Shown: positions 1 through 7,376, numbered from the stretch's first letter. The stretch: 14,050 bases of DNA from Bacilli bacterium (GCA_012513195.1 JAAZCR010000313.1:1-14050); one strand, 5' to 3'. Numbers and translations are program-made. The notes: generated by a model not told the origin, from the letters alone.

Positions 1-170
1 ATGTAATGGGTGGTGTAGCTCGCAGAAGTTGGGCTCGGAATATGAATAGTGTGGAAACCGCGATTGAATATAATTTAACGACGGATAATCATATAACGCT
101 TCCTTATTTCACTGATGAAGAAAAGATTCGTAGTTTAGTTGATAAAATGTACATCTCGGGAGGTAAATAA
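1..170 (+). CDS. hutU: Probable urocanate hydratase, C-terminal end (partial, 5' end outside window)
   Basis: Reading from position 3 there is an open frame of 55 codons ending in TAA at 168-170. It contains GGVARRSWARN near the window edge and later DNHITLPYFTDE. The GGxARRxWARN-type segment resembles, from memory, the C-terminal part of the long-form urocanases of Bacillota and Bacteroidota, which convert urocanate to imidazolonepropionate in the cytoplasm. The assignment rests largely on context: the next three genes are the following steps of histidine breakdown, and only urocanase would be missing between histidase and hutI. The formimidoyltransferase ribosome-binding site lies inside the last codons of this gene, so the two are probably cotranscribed and translationally coupled. 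Only the tail is visible, so no active-site residue can be checked. The frame and stop are certain; the product name is moderately sure. Confidence 0.68.
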   Translation, partial: VMGGVARRSWARNMNSVETAIEYNLTTDNHITLPYFTDEEKIRSLVDKMYISGGK

Positions 171-171
171 G

Positions 172-1065
172 ATGGCAATTGTGCAATGTGTACCAAACTT
201 TTCAGAAGGACGCGATTTAGATAAAGTCGAGCAAATTGTTTCTTGTTTAAAAAATAAAGAAGGTTTTAAGTTAATTAGTTATGAACCTGATCCTAATTAT
301 AATCGTACGGTAGTGACATTATTAGGTGATCCAGAAAGAATCATTGACAGAGTAGTGGAAATGGTTGGAAAAACAACTGAATTAATTGATTTAAACTATC
401 ATGAAGGAGAACATCCACGCATGGGCGCTACCGATGTCATCCCCTTCATACCAATAAAAGATATCACCATGGGTGAATGCGTCGAGTTGGCGAAACGTTG
501 TGGTCAATTGATTAATGAGAAATACAATATTCCTATCTTTCTTTATGAAGAAGCTCAAGATCGCGAATATCGTAAAGATTTAGCTAGTATTCGTAAGGGT
601 CAATTTGAGGGCATGAAGGAGAAAATAAAACAACCAGAATGGGCACCAGATTATGGTAAGCCAGAAATTCATCCCACCGCTGGGGCAACAGCCGTAGGTG
701 CGAGATATCCGCTTATTGCGTTTAATATCAACTTAGATACCAATAATGTGGAAATCGCGAATAATATTGCGAAGGCAATTCGTTTTTCTAGCGGGGGGTT
801 CCGTTATATTAAGGCTGGACCTGCAGAAATAAAAGAAAAAGGGATTGTGCAAGTAACGATGAATATCACTAATTATAAGAAGACTCCTATTTATCGTGTC
901 TTTGAAACGGTTAAGATGGAAGCCAAACGCTACGGCGTAAATGTCACGGGTAGTGAAATCATCGGTTTAGTTCCAATGGAAGCTTTAGTTGAATCACTAG
1001 AATATTACCTTGGGTTAGAAGGTTTCCATATGGAAAAAGTGTTAGAAACGCATCTGTTAGAATAG
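172..1065 (+). CDS. ftcD: Glutamate formimidoyltransferase (single-domain, 297 aa)
   Basis: This cytoplasmic enzyme transfers the formimino group of N-formimino-L-glutamate to tetrahydrofolate, releasing glutamate (EC 2.1.2.5). The protein opens with MAIVQCVPNFSEGRD, a hallmark of the formiminotransferase N-terminal domain. It carries HPRMGATDVIPFIPI at residues 81-95; His81 corresponds to the catalytic His82 of the pig bifunctional enzyme. GATAVGARYPLIAFNINL marks the C-terminal subdomain. The length of about 300 residues fits the stand-alone form, without the cyclodeaminase domain of the animal fusion; that activity is supplied by the separate fchA gene two genes downstream. The frame is open further upstream to a TTG at 139, but ATG 172 is preferred: it has GGGAGG at 158-163 with an 8-nt spacer, and the family sequence begins exactly there. 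It starts one base after the hutU stop. Confidence 0.95.
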   Translation: MAIVQCVPNFSEGRDLDKVEQIVSCLKNKEGFKLISYEPDPNYNRTVVTLLGDPERIIDRVVEMVGKTTELIDLNYHEGEHPRMGATDVIPFIPIKDITMGECVELAKRCGQLINEKYNIPIFLYEEAQDREYRKDLASIRKGQFEGMKEKIKQPEWAPDYGKPEIHPTAGATAVGARYPLIAFNINLDTNNVEIANNIAKAIRFSSGGFRYIKAGPAEIKEKGIVQVTMNITNYKKTPIYRVFETVKMEAKRYGVNVTGSEIIGLVPMEALVESLEYYLGLEGFHMEKVLETHLLE

Positions 1066-1075
1066 GTGAAGATTA

Positions 1076-2344
1076 ATGGGTGATTTGATAATTAAAAACA
1101 TCGCGCAACTCGTTACGATGCGCGGTCCTAATCGCCTAAGACAGGGTGAAGAGATGCGCGATGTGGAAATCTTAGAAAACGGTTATGTTGTAGTGAAAGA
1201 TGATAAGATCATTGCGGTTGGCACTGGAGATGTTTATAAAAATTACCTTGAAAACCATACAGCAGTTGTAGATGCAACAGGATTAGTAATGACACCAGGG
1301 TTAGTAGACAGTCATACCCACTTAGTTCACGCAGGAAGTCGTGAACATGAACTTACAATGAAACTAGAAGGTTATAGTTACCTTGATATCCTCAAAGCGG
1401 GTGGCGGTATTCTTAATACTGTACAGAAAACTAGGAAAGCATCATTCACTGAATTATATGACAAAGCAAAAAAGAGTTTGGATATCATGCTGAGTTACGG
1501 AACAACGACTGTAGAAGCGAAAAGTGGGTATGGACTAGACGTTGACACTGAAGTTAAACAATTAGAAGTCGCAAAAAAATTAAATGATACTCATCCTGTG
1601 GATATCGTTTCTACCTTTATGGGAGCGCATGCTTATCCTAGTGACTATAAAGATAACCATGAAGCATTTATCGAAACGGTTATTGATATGATGCCATATA
1701 TTAAGGAACATGGACTAGCAGAATTCTGCGATGTCTTCTGTGAACGAGACGTCTTCTCATATGAAGAGAGTTTATATTTACTTGAAAAAGCGAAGGAATA
1801 TGGTTTTATGTTAAAAATTCATGCTGATGAGATGGACTCCATTGGTGCTGTTGATATTGCCTGTATGTTGGGGTGTGTATCAGCAGATCATCTCGTCGAA
1901 ACAAAGGAAGAAGATTTTGAAAAATTGGCTAAGTATCATATAGTGGCGAACTTGTTGCCAGCGACAAGTTTCAATTTGAACAAAGGCTATGCGAAAGCGC
2001 GTAAGATGATTGAAGCAGGTTGCGGAATAGCTTTATCCACTGACTATAATCCAGGTAGTTCACCAACAGAAAACATTCAGTTGGTGATGCAACTGGCAGG
2101 ATTAAAATTGAAGATGACGCCTAAAGAAATCTTAACTGCCGTAACAATTAATGGTGCCTGTGCTTTAAACAGGGAGAAGGAAATCGGGTCAATTGAAGTA
2201 GGTAAGAAAGCTGATTTTGTGTTATTTGATGTGCCTAATATCGATTATTTGATCTATCATTTTGGCATAAATCATGTTAAAGATGTTTATAAAAATGGCA
2301 AATTAGTTGTTCATAATCAAAGAGTCTGTTATAAGGAGGAGTAG
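1076..2344 (+). CDS. hutI: Imidazolonepropionase
   Basis: A zinc- or iron-dependent amidohydrolase that opens the imidazolone ring of 4-imidazolone-5-propionate to give N-formimino-L-glutamate (EC 3.5.2.7). The 422-residue length is typical. The amidohydrolase metal signature is complete: His80 and His82 in VDSHTHLVHAG, His249 in KIHADEM, and Asp323 in STDYNPGSSP, close to the metal ligands known for Bacillus subtilis HutI. GYGLD at 151-155 and SADHL around 269-273 are further family motifs. It starts 10 nt after the formimidoyltransferase stop. Its AGGTGA site (1064-1069) overlaps that stop codon, so the genes are likely coupled. Its product, formiminoglutamate, is the substrate of the gene immediately upstream, so gene order does not follow reaction order. 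No missing residues or breaks are seen. Confidence 0.97.
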   Translation: MGDLIIKNIAQLVTMRGPNRLRQGEEMRDVEILENGYVVVKDDKIIAVGTGDVYKNYLENHTAVVDATGLVMTPGLVDSHTHLVHAGSREHELTMKLEGYSYLDILKAGGGILNTVQKTRKASFTELYDKAKKSLDIMLSYGTTTVEAKSGYGLDVDTEVKQLEVAKKLNDTHPVDIVSTFMGAHAYPSDYKDNHEAFIETVIDMMPYIKEHGLAEFCDVFCERDVFSYEESLYLLEKAKEYGFMLKIHADEMDSIGAVDIACMLGCVSADHLVETKEEDFEKLAKYHIVANLLPATSFNLNKGYAKARKMIEAGCGIALSTDYNPGSSPTENIQLVMQLAGLKLKMTPKEILTAVTINGACALNREKEIGSIEVGKKADFVLFDVPNIDYLIYHFGINHVKDVYKNGKLVVHNQRVCYKEE

Positions 2345-2348
2345 TAGG

Positions 2349-2987
2349 ATGTTAGTAGAATTAAAGGTAAAAGAGCTTATTAATGAAGTAGATTCACCTA
2401 AACCAGCACCAGGTGGTGGAAGTGTCGCGGCATTATCTTCTACTTTAGGTATTGCTCTTGCCAAGATGGTTGCCCATCTAACCTTTAACAAAAAGAAATT
2501 TTTAGAATTAGATGATATTATAAGACATGATTATTTGGAAAACTTTGCGATACTTACAAATATTAAAGAAGAATTAGTTAAGTTAATCGATGAAGATACC
2601 GCTAGTTTCAATGAATTTATGAAAGCATTAGAACTACCAAAAAATACGGAAGAAGAAATCCAAATTCGAAAAGAAGCCCTTAAACAAGCAACCTTAAAAG
2701 CAATTGAAGTCCCTTATAAAGTTATGCTTAATACAGTAAAAGCCTTAGAGGCTACTGTAAAGATGATGCCCTTTGGGTCAAAGAATGCGATAAGTGATAT
2801 TGGTGTAGGTGCATTACTACTTTATAGTGGTTTAGAAGGAGCAATTTTAAACGTATTAATTAATTTAAAGGGATTAGATGATGAGAGTCTCGTTGAAGAA
2901 TATCAAAAAGCTTGTGAAACTAATCTAGCCAAGGGTAAGTTACTCAAGCATCAAATTCTTGATTATGTTTATGAAACTTTAAAATAG
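2349..2987 (+). CDS. fchA: Formimidoyltetrahydrofolate cyclodeaminase (212 aa)
   Basis: This enzyme converts 5-formimino-THF to 5,10-methenyl-THF with release of ammonia (EC 4.3.1.4), completing salvage of the histidine C2 carbon. The protein shows the cyclodeaminase/cyclohydrolase family features: PKPAPGGGSVAALSSTLG at residues 17-34 (glycine-rich folate-binding segment), an acidic DEDTASFNEFMKALELPK segment at 81-98, and an otherwise all-helical composition. About 210 residues is the usual stand-alone size. The frame is open upstream to 2307, but ATG 2349 is chosen because AAGGAGGA at 2333-2340 sits 8 nt before it and the family homology starts there. It lies 4 nt after hutI, and its ribosome site is inside the end of hutI. 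It is the last gene of the hut operon: a strong intrinsic terminator follows its stop within a few bases. Confidence 0.94.
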   Translation: MLVELKVKELINEVDSPKPAPGGGSVAALSSTLGIALAKMVAHLTFNKKKFLELDDIIRHDYLENFAILTNIKEELVKLIDEDTASFNEFMKALELPKNTEEEIQIRKEALKQATLKAIEVPYKVMLNTVKALEATVKMMPFGSKNAISDIGVGALLLYSGLEGAILNVLINLKGLDDESLVEEYQKACETNLAKGKLLKHQILDYVYETLK

Positions 2988-2992
2988 TCTAT

Positions 2993-3028
2993 AAAAAAAC
3001 AACTAAATGACCTTTAGTTGTTTTTTTT
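2993..3028 (+). terminator. Rho-independent terminator of the hut operon
   Basis: CAACTAAA (3000-3007) and TTTAGTTG (3013-3020) form a perfect 8-bp stem with a 5-nt loop (TGACC). It is extended by the preceding run of A (2993-2999) pairing with the following run of T (3021-3028). It begins 5 nt after the fchA stop. The U-tract and position indicate termination of the plus-strand hut transcript; the A-run also allows weak action on the opposite strand. Confidence 0.92.
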
Positions 3029-3040
3029 AGTGTTGTTTTT

Positions 3041-3049
3041 TGATAAAAT
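3041..3049 (+). promoter_or_regulatory. Possible extended -10 promoter of the small membrane protein gene
   Basis: TGATAAAAT fits an extended -10 element (TGnTAnnnT) and lies between the hut terminator and the next gene, whose ribosome site is at 3070-3074. No convincing -35 element is visible; the expected position falls in the terminator T-tract. This is a weak prediction resting on placement. Confidence 0.35.
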
Positions 3050-3079
3050 AGGAAAAGAATCACTTATATGGAGGATATC

Positions 3080-3601
3080 ATGCTAATAGAAGTATTAAAA
3101 TATGGAATAATAATCTTTATCGTTATATTAATCATTTGGTTTATTGTAGGAAAAAAACTTGAAAAAGAACGTATCAATCAAGTAATAAAACTAATCAATG
3201 AAACATTTGATAATGCGCATATTGAGATTGGGAAGCGAAAACCTTATGATATTATACTATCAGTAAATGATAAGAGATACGCACTTAGAATTTTACCAGT
3301 AGGTAATAAGCAAATTGTAATTACCAATCATAATACGTGGATCTATTATGAAGGTGGAAAATTATCAATAAAAAACCGTATAAAAAATATTATTAGTTTC
3401 ATGGATCTTTCTAGTGAAGGTTTTACTGAAAAGGTAGTGTTACTATATCCACGTAAACCCCATATGCAGCGTTATATTAATGAAAATGAAATGGTAATTG
3501 TTCATAATTTTGATGTGGTATATAAAACGCGTATTCTTGATTTTCGGTCTTTTGGAGCCTATTTATCGGATCAAAAAGATAGGGAGTTTAATACGAAATA
3601 A
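3080..3601 (+). CDS. Membrane-anchored protein of unknown function (173 aa)
   Basis: I do not recognise this protein. One hydrophobic helix covers residues 8-24 (YGIIIFIVILIIWFIVG), followed at once by a basic stretch (KKLEKER). By the positive-inside rule, the rest of the chain is probably a cytoplasmic domain tethered by an N-terminal signal anchor. The soluble part, about 145 residues, alternates short beta-like hydrophobic segments (YDIILSV, YALRILPV, KQIVITN, KVVLLYP) with charged turns, suggesting a compact alpha/beta fold. It has no cysteines and no obvious catalytic motif. ATG 3080 is preferred over the in-frame ATG at 3068, because GGAGG at 3070-3074 would lie inside the longer version and is correctly spaced for 3080. 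The gene is flanked by terminators on both sides and is probably monocistronic. It has no evident link to histidine breakdown. Confidence 0.8.
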   Translation: MLIEVLKYGIIIFIVILIIWFIVGKKLEKERINQVIKLINETFDNAHIEIGKRKPYDIILSVNDKRYALRILPVGNKQIVITNHNTWIYYEGGKLSIKNRIKNIISFMDLSSEGFTEKVVLLYPRKPHMQRYINENEMVIVHNFDVVYKTRILDFRSFGAYLSDQKDREFNTK

Positions 3602-3827
3602 TATATATAATATTTAAAGCGTTATTTGATAAACAATGATTCTAATAACCAGTGGAGACATTTAGTTCCTACTTTTTATAAAACAATGCTAGTAATGACA
3701 TACCAGTATTATTATGGTGTATGTTGAGCACAAATCCTAAAATAATGGCAAGACTACCAATTAGTTAATTTGAGAGTTATATGAAAGATTATGATTAAAT
3801 AATTTTAAATTGTAATGTTATGATGAT
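3602..3827. other. AT-rich intergenic stretch with no supported gene
   Basis: Between the unknown membrane protein and the shared terminator hairpin there are about 225 bases without a convincing gene, tRNA or riboswitch. A plus-strand frame without stops runs from 3611 to a TGA at 3716-3718 (about 35 codons, including QWRHLVPTFYKTMLVMTYQY). It has no good ribosome site, and further short open pieces in shifted frames follow it. This could be a decayed gene fragment or chance. Confidence 0.4.
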
Positions 3828-3879
3828 AAAAGGGATGTAAAGTACTTCATACAAAATAGAAGTGCTTTACATCCCTTTT
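3828..3879 (-). terminator. Long bidirectional terminator hairpin between converging genes
   Basis: AAAAGGGATGTAAAGTACTTC (3828-3848) pairs with 3859-3879 in a 21-bp stem, with a single T-G pair at 3843/3864 and a 10-nt loop. On the minus strand it begins directly after the asparaginase stop (TTA at 3881-3883 on plus) and ends in TTTT. On the plus strand it ends in TTTTCTTATTTA. It can therefore end both the asparaginase transcript and any read-through from the upstream plus-strand gene. Confidence 0.85.
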
Positions 3880-3880
3880 C

Positions 3881-4870
3881 TTATTTATAATATTCATCTT
3901 CAAATACGCTCTTTATATAATCGTAATCATTTTTATAACCTAAGGCTAACATTAGTTTAATTCTAGCTTTTTGACCACTTAAGTTTCCACCAAAGATTAC
4001 ACCTAGTTCCCGAAGATTCTTACTGCCACCATGATAGCCATAGTTGTCAAAGACCCTACCTTTAGGACAACGAGATACAAGGATTATCTTAATACCAGCA
4101 TCAATTGCTTTCTTGATGGCAGGTACCATCATTGGCGGAACATTACCTCGACCTAATGCTTCGATGACAAGACCTTTTGCGTCTTTATTGATATAGTACT
4201 CGATTAAATCGCCATCCATTCCAGCCACAACTTTTATGAGATATACTTTCTCTTCGATTTTATCAGTCGGTATGTGAGTAGAAATGTGAGTAGAACTGCG
4301 ATAAAAGAGCACTTGATTATCATCGACAATTCCTAATGGTCCAAATTCTAATGATTTAAAAGTGTCTAATGACATGGTGTGAGTTTTCATCACTTCATTC
4401 GCTGCATTAATATCACCATTCATTACTACAAGTACACCTTTATTTCTCGCATCAAGAGAAATAGCGGTACGGACAGCAGCGACGATGTTACTAGGTCCAT
4501 CGTACCCAAGTTCAGATACACTGCGCATAGCTCCTACGAGGATGATAGGTTTTTCTGTTCGTAAATTTAAATCTAAAAAGTAAGCTGTTTCTTCTAATGT
4601 GTCCGTTCCGTGGGTGATGACAATACCCGCAATATCATCGCGGTCAATGTAGGTTTGAACATGCTTTGCGAGAATTAACATAATTTCGGGTGTAATGTAA
4701 GGGGACGGTAGGGATATATAATCATCAATTTCAATATCTGCGATACTTGTTATATCCTTAACATAAGATAATATCTCTTTACCAGCTAAAGCGGGGACAG
4801 CGGCTTTAATATTTTCATCAATTGCCATGGAAATTGTTCCACCAGTAAAGATAATGGCTGCTTTTTTCAT
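3881..4870 (-). CDS. L-asparaginase, bacterial (E. coli-type) family
   Basis: Hydrolyses L-asparagine to aspartate and ammonia (EC 3.5.1.1). The 329-residue chain has the two catalytic threonine motifs of the family: TGGTIS at residues 9-14 (nucleophile Thr12) and HGTDTLEE at 87-94 (Thr89, Asp90). Lys162 in MKTHT also falls at the position used by E. coli asparaginase II. The tyrosine found near residue 25 in E. coli asparaginase II has no obvious counterpart in the segment IKAAVPALAG, as in some other bacterial asparaginases. There is no signal peptide (MKKAAIIFTGG runs straight into the first beta strand), so the enzyme is cytoplasmic. It starts 14 nt after the cyuA-like gene with GAGGTGAT just upstream, so the two form one minus-strand operon. 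Substrate preference (asparagine versus glutamine) cannot be read from the sequence; I leave out a symbol because ansA and ansB usage varies. Confidence 0.93.
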   Translation of the reverse strand: MKKAAIIFTGGTISMAIDENIKAAVPALAGKEILSYVKDITSIADIEIDDYISLPSPYITPEIMLILAKHVQTYIDRDDIAGIVITHGTDTLEETAYFLDLNLRTEKPIILVGAMRSVSELGYDGPSNIVAAVRTAISLDARNKGVLVVMNGDINAANEVMKTHTMSLDTFKSLEFGPLGIVDDNQVLFYRSSTHISTHIPTDKIEEKVYLIKVVAGMDGDLIEYYINKDAKGLVIEALGRGNVPPMMVPAIKKAIDAGIKIILVSRCPKGRVFDNYGYHGGSKNLRELGVIFGGNLSGQKARIKLMLALGYKNDYDYIKSVFEDEYYK

Positions 4871-4884
4871 GATATCACCTCAAA

Positions 4885-6144
4885 TTAATACCCTTTTAGT
4901 ATTTCTACGATTCTTAAATCTGTTTCACTGGATTTACCTAAATAACTAATATTCTTAATCGTTGTTTCAACATCAGAATTGATAATTCCCACTGGTGCAT
5001 TAATAGATTGGTTGTTAAGAGCTAAATTAATAGCGCGGAAAGCACTACAGGTAGCTGAAGCGACTTTTAGAGCACAAGTAGTCTTTGCGCCATCGCAGTA
5101 AACACCTGTTAAATCAGCTAACATGATTTTTAAGGCATTTTCGACCTCTGTTATACTACCACCTTTAAGAAAACTTAATCCGCAACTAGCACCAGTTGCC
5201 GCAAATACCGCTCCACAAAGATAGGATAATCTTCCTACTTGTGATTTTATATAAATAGCGACAAGATTTGCGAGGATTAATGCACGATATAAGGTATCTT
5301 TTGGTAAATGATGGTTTTCAGCATAGACTATTAGCGGTACACTAACAGTTATTCCTTGATTGCCTGAACCAGAATTAGTGACTACAGGTTTACATATCCC
5401 GCTCATGCGAGCGTCACTTGCACTTGCTGTATATGCAATTGCTGTGTTAATGGTATCGTGAGGATAGTTATTATAAATCGTTTTACCAACATTTAAACCA
5501 CAGTCTACTTGTAAACCTGCTTGGGCAATCTGGTAATTACAAACTATTTGCTGGTTTAGAAGAGGTAGTATATCAGTATAATCACAAGTTTTTGCGAAAG
5601 TATAGATGTCTTTAATATTCAGTAGATTATAATCAAGTTTATTGATATCGATGTTAGTTTCATCTTGTTTATATAACACATTACCATTCTTAACTATTTT
5701 AGTAATATTAATATGTTTATGTTTGATTTCAACTTCAACATATTCATCATCATGAAAAACTGTAACATGTATATACAATTTATGCTCATTATTCACTACG
5801 TCTAAATGAACAAAATTAGATTGTAATAATTCTAACGTTTTTTTGATATGTTCTTCTGTTATCCCTTCTAAAACTCGTAACCCTTTCTCCTCATCTCCTC
5901 CTAAAATACCTAATATACAACTAGGTATTACACCATATAGATTAGTACCAGGTATATAAACATATGCGGCATTTTTAAAAATATTGGTACTGACAACAAG
6001 TTTTACTTTATTAACTGGCTTTCCTAGTATACTTCGTGCCTTGGCAGCACAGAAACTTACAGCGACTGGCTCTGTACATCCAGTCGCTACTTCTAACTCT
6101 CTTTTCAGGATTTCCTTGTACGTATCAACCAGCAATTTATCCAC
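4885..6144 (-). CDS. cyuA: L-cysteine desulfidase, CyuA / UPF0597 (serine dehydratase alpha-like) family
   Basis: Members of this family use an oxygen-sensitive iron-sulfur cluster to break L-cysteine into pyruvate, ammonia and sulfide. Family features in the 419-residue protein are ATGCTEPVAV at 20-29 (Cys23), the glycine/serine-rich NSGSGNQGI at 257-265, SYLCGAVFAATGASCGL at 307-323, and GVYCDGAKTTCALK at 347-360. Cys310, Cys350 and Cys357 are candidates for cluster ligands, with Cys23 as the catalytic or fourth ligand, by comparison with the archaeal enzyme (from memory). The start is GTG: an in-frame TAG lies immediately before it, and AGGTGGTG (6158-6151 on the minus strand) is 6 nt away. 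It is the first gene of a two-gene operon with the asparaginase. Serine as an alternative substrate is possible; the family is clear, the substrate less so. Confidence 0.88.
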   Translation of the reverse strand: MDKLLVDTYKEILKRELEVATGCTEPVAVSFCAAKARSILGKPVNKVKLVVSTNIFKNAAYVYIPGTNLYGVIPSCILGILGGDEEKGLRVLEGITEEHIKKTLELLQSNFVHLDVVNNEHKLYIHVTVFHDDEYVEVEIKHKHINITKIVKNGNVLYKQDETNIDINKLDYNLLNIKDIYTFAKTCDYTDILPLLNQQIVCNYQIAQAGLQVDCGLNVGKTIYNNYPHDTINTAIAYTASASDARMSGICKPVVTNSGSGNQGITVSVPLIVYAENHHLPKDTLYRALILANLVAIYIKSQVGRLSYLCGAVFAATGASCGLSFLKGGSITEVENALKIMLADLTGVYCDGAKTTCALKVASATCSAFRAINLALNNQSINAPVGIINSDVETTIKNISYLGKSSETDLRIVEILKGY

Positions 6145-6168
6145 CTATTTCACCACCTATACATCACC

Positions 6169-6177
6169 ATTATAACA
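6169..6177 (-). promoter_or_regulatory. Extended -10 promoter of the cyuA-asparaginase operon
   Basis: On the minus strand the sequence reads TGTTATAAT, a perfect TATAAT with an extended TGn. It lies about 25 nt before the GTG start, giving an expected leader of roughly 18 nt that just includes the ribosome site. The expected -35 position (TTTTAT on the minus strand) is poor, in keeping with an extended -10 promoter. Confidence 0.65.
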
Positions 6178-6236
6178 AACCCCTTACCCAAATAAAAGTG
6201 GATTAGGTGGAAATTATTTATATTGATATAAAATAA

Positions 6237-6250
6237 TGAAAGCGTTTTAA
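6237..6250. promoter_or_regulatory. Near-consensus CcpA binding site (cre)
   Basis: TGAAAGCGTTTTAA matches the catabolite-responsive element consensus TGWAANCGNTNWCA with a single mismatch (A for C at position 13). It lies between the two divergent promoters, about 70 nt upstream of the predicted citC start point and a similar distance upstream of the cyuA start point. It suggests carbon-catabolite control of one or both operons. Upstream placement would fit activation or repression by contact or looping; the direction is not decided by the sequence. Confidence 0.6.
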
Positions 6251-6279
6251 AAAAACATGCATCTTTGCGTTAATTATTG

Positions 6280-6308
6280 TTTACTTTAAACCTTAATAGG
6301 GGTATAAT
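6280..6308 (+). promoter_or_regulatory. Sigma-A-type promoter of the citC-glm-mal-cit operon
   Basis: A -35-like TTTACT (6280-6285, four of six matches) is separated by 17 bp from a perfect -10 TATAAT (6303-6308). The predicted start point is near 6315, leaving a leader of about 25 nt with AAGGTG at 6330-6335 before the citC ATG. No other strong promoter is evident at the tight junctions downstream, so this probably drives the whole operon. Confidence 0.75.
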
Positions 6309-6340
6309 TCAATTGGTAGGACTTTAGGCAAGGTGTTAGT

Positions 6341-7375
6341 ATGATTACTGTTGATGTTGTGTACTTGCAGAATGAAAAACGTGTGAATGAATTAAAGTTA
6401 TTTTTGCGTCAATTTAATCTACAATTTGAAAGTGATATAGATTATTCTCTAGCGATTTATGATGATGGTAAGCTAGTAGGTACAGCATCAAAAGCACGTA
6501 ATGTGCTTAAGTGCTTTGCGATATTACCAGAATATCAAGGACAAAATCTTACTAGCCTACTCGTAAAATCCATTGAAGATCGCATGTTTAGAGAAGGTTT
6601 ATACCATTTTTTTATTTATACTCCTAGTCATAATAAACATATTTTTACTTCCATTGGTTATAAGGAAGTTATTACTTCAAACGCTATTACATTATTAGAA
6701 AATGGTATTTATGAAATAAATAGTTATTTAAATAACTTAAGAGAAAAATATGGAATTAGTAATAACCCCAAAGCATGTATCGTCATGAACGGTAACCCTT
6801 TCACCTTAGGTCATCTATACTTGGTGGAAAGTTGTGCTAAGGAAAATGAAGAAGTTATTGTCTTTGTGGTGAGTGAAGATAAATCGAGTTTTCCATTTAA
6901 AGTTAGATTTGACCTTATTCAAAAAGGTACAGAACACCTCAAAAACGTTAAGGTAGTTGAAACAGGACCATATCTTGTCTCAAATAGTATTTTTCCTTCA
7001 TATTTCTTAAAAACCAGTACAGATAAAGAGATATCACAAGCACAAATGGACTGTGATATTTTTGTGACATATTATAAACCAATTTTTAACATTGTTAAAC
7101 GCTATATTGGTACAGAACCATATTGTGAAGTTACCAATATCTATAATATGGCTATGAAAAGAACTCTCCCTATACATGGAGTAGAAGTAATAGAAATCGA
7201 ACGAAAACAAGGAGATAAGGGTTATATTAGTGCCTCAAAGGTACGAGAAAGTTTACGTAATGATGATTTCGACAGTATCAAATCCATGGTACCTCATAGT
7301 ACCTATGAGTTTCTCATATCAACTGAAGCAAAACCCATCATCGATAATTTAAAAGCGAAACGAGGACGACACTGA
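6341..7375 (+). CDS. citC: [Citrate (pro-3S)-lyase] ligase, probably acting on citramalate lyase
   Basis: Acetylates the prosthetic group on the lyase acyl carrier protein (CitD) using acetate and ATP, switching the lyase on (EC 6.2.1.22). The 344-residue protein has the usual two parts. An N-terminal GNAT-like domain covers about residues 1-130 (ILPEYQGQNLTSLLVK at 61-76). A C-terminal cytidylyltransferase-like domain contains NPFTLGH at 152-158 (the HxGH-type nucleotide site, here TLGH) and ISASKVR at 296-302. The start ATG follows AAGGTG with a 5-nt spacer. It is the first gene of an operon whose other members are glutamate mutase, methylaspartate ammonia-lyase and the lyase subunits. Its likely target is therefore citramalate lyase, which shares this activation chemistry. 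No citrate transporter or oxaloacetate decarboxylase gene is seen here. It ends one base before the next gene. Confidence 0.93.
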   Translation: MITVDVVYLQNEKRVNELKLFLRQFNLQFESDIDYSLAIYDDGKLVGTASKARNVLKCFAILPEYQGQNLTSLLVKSIEDRMFREGLYHFFIYTPSHNKHIFTSIGYKEVITSNAITLLENGIYEINSYLNNLREKYGISNNPKACIVMNGNPFTLGHLYLVESCAKENEEVIVFVVSEDKSSFPFKVRFDLIQKGTEHLKNVKVVETGPYLVSNSIFPSYFLKTSTDKEISQAQMDCDIFVTYYKPIFNIVKRYIGTEPYCEVTNIYNMAMKRTLPIHGVEVIEIERKQGDKGYISASKVRESLRNDDFDSIKSMVPHSTYEFLISTEAKPIIDNLKAKRGRH

Positions 7376-7376
7376 G

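Noticed and set aside
3614..3627. A second cre-like sequence (TTAAAGCGTTATTT) after the unknown membrane protein
   Set aside because: It shares the AAAGCGTT core with the site at 6237-6250 but has three mismatches to the cre consensus and no promoter beside it.
6145..6340. A B12 or amino-acid riboswitch ahead of the glutamate-mutase operon
   Set aside because: The predicted citC leader is only about 25 nt, too short for a cobalamin riboswitch, and no B12-box-like sequence was seen.
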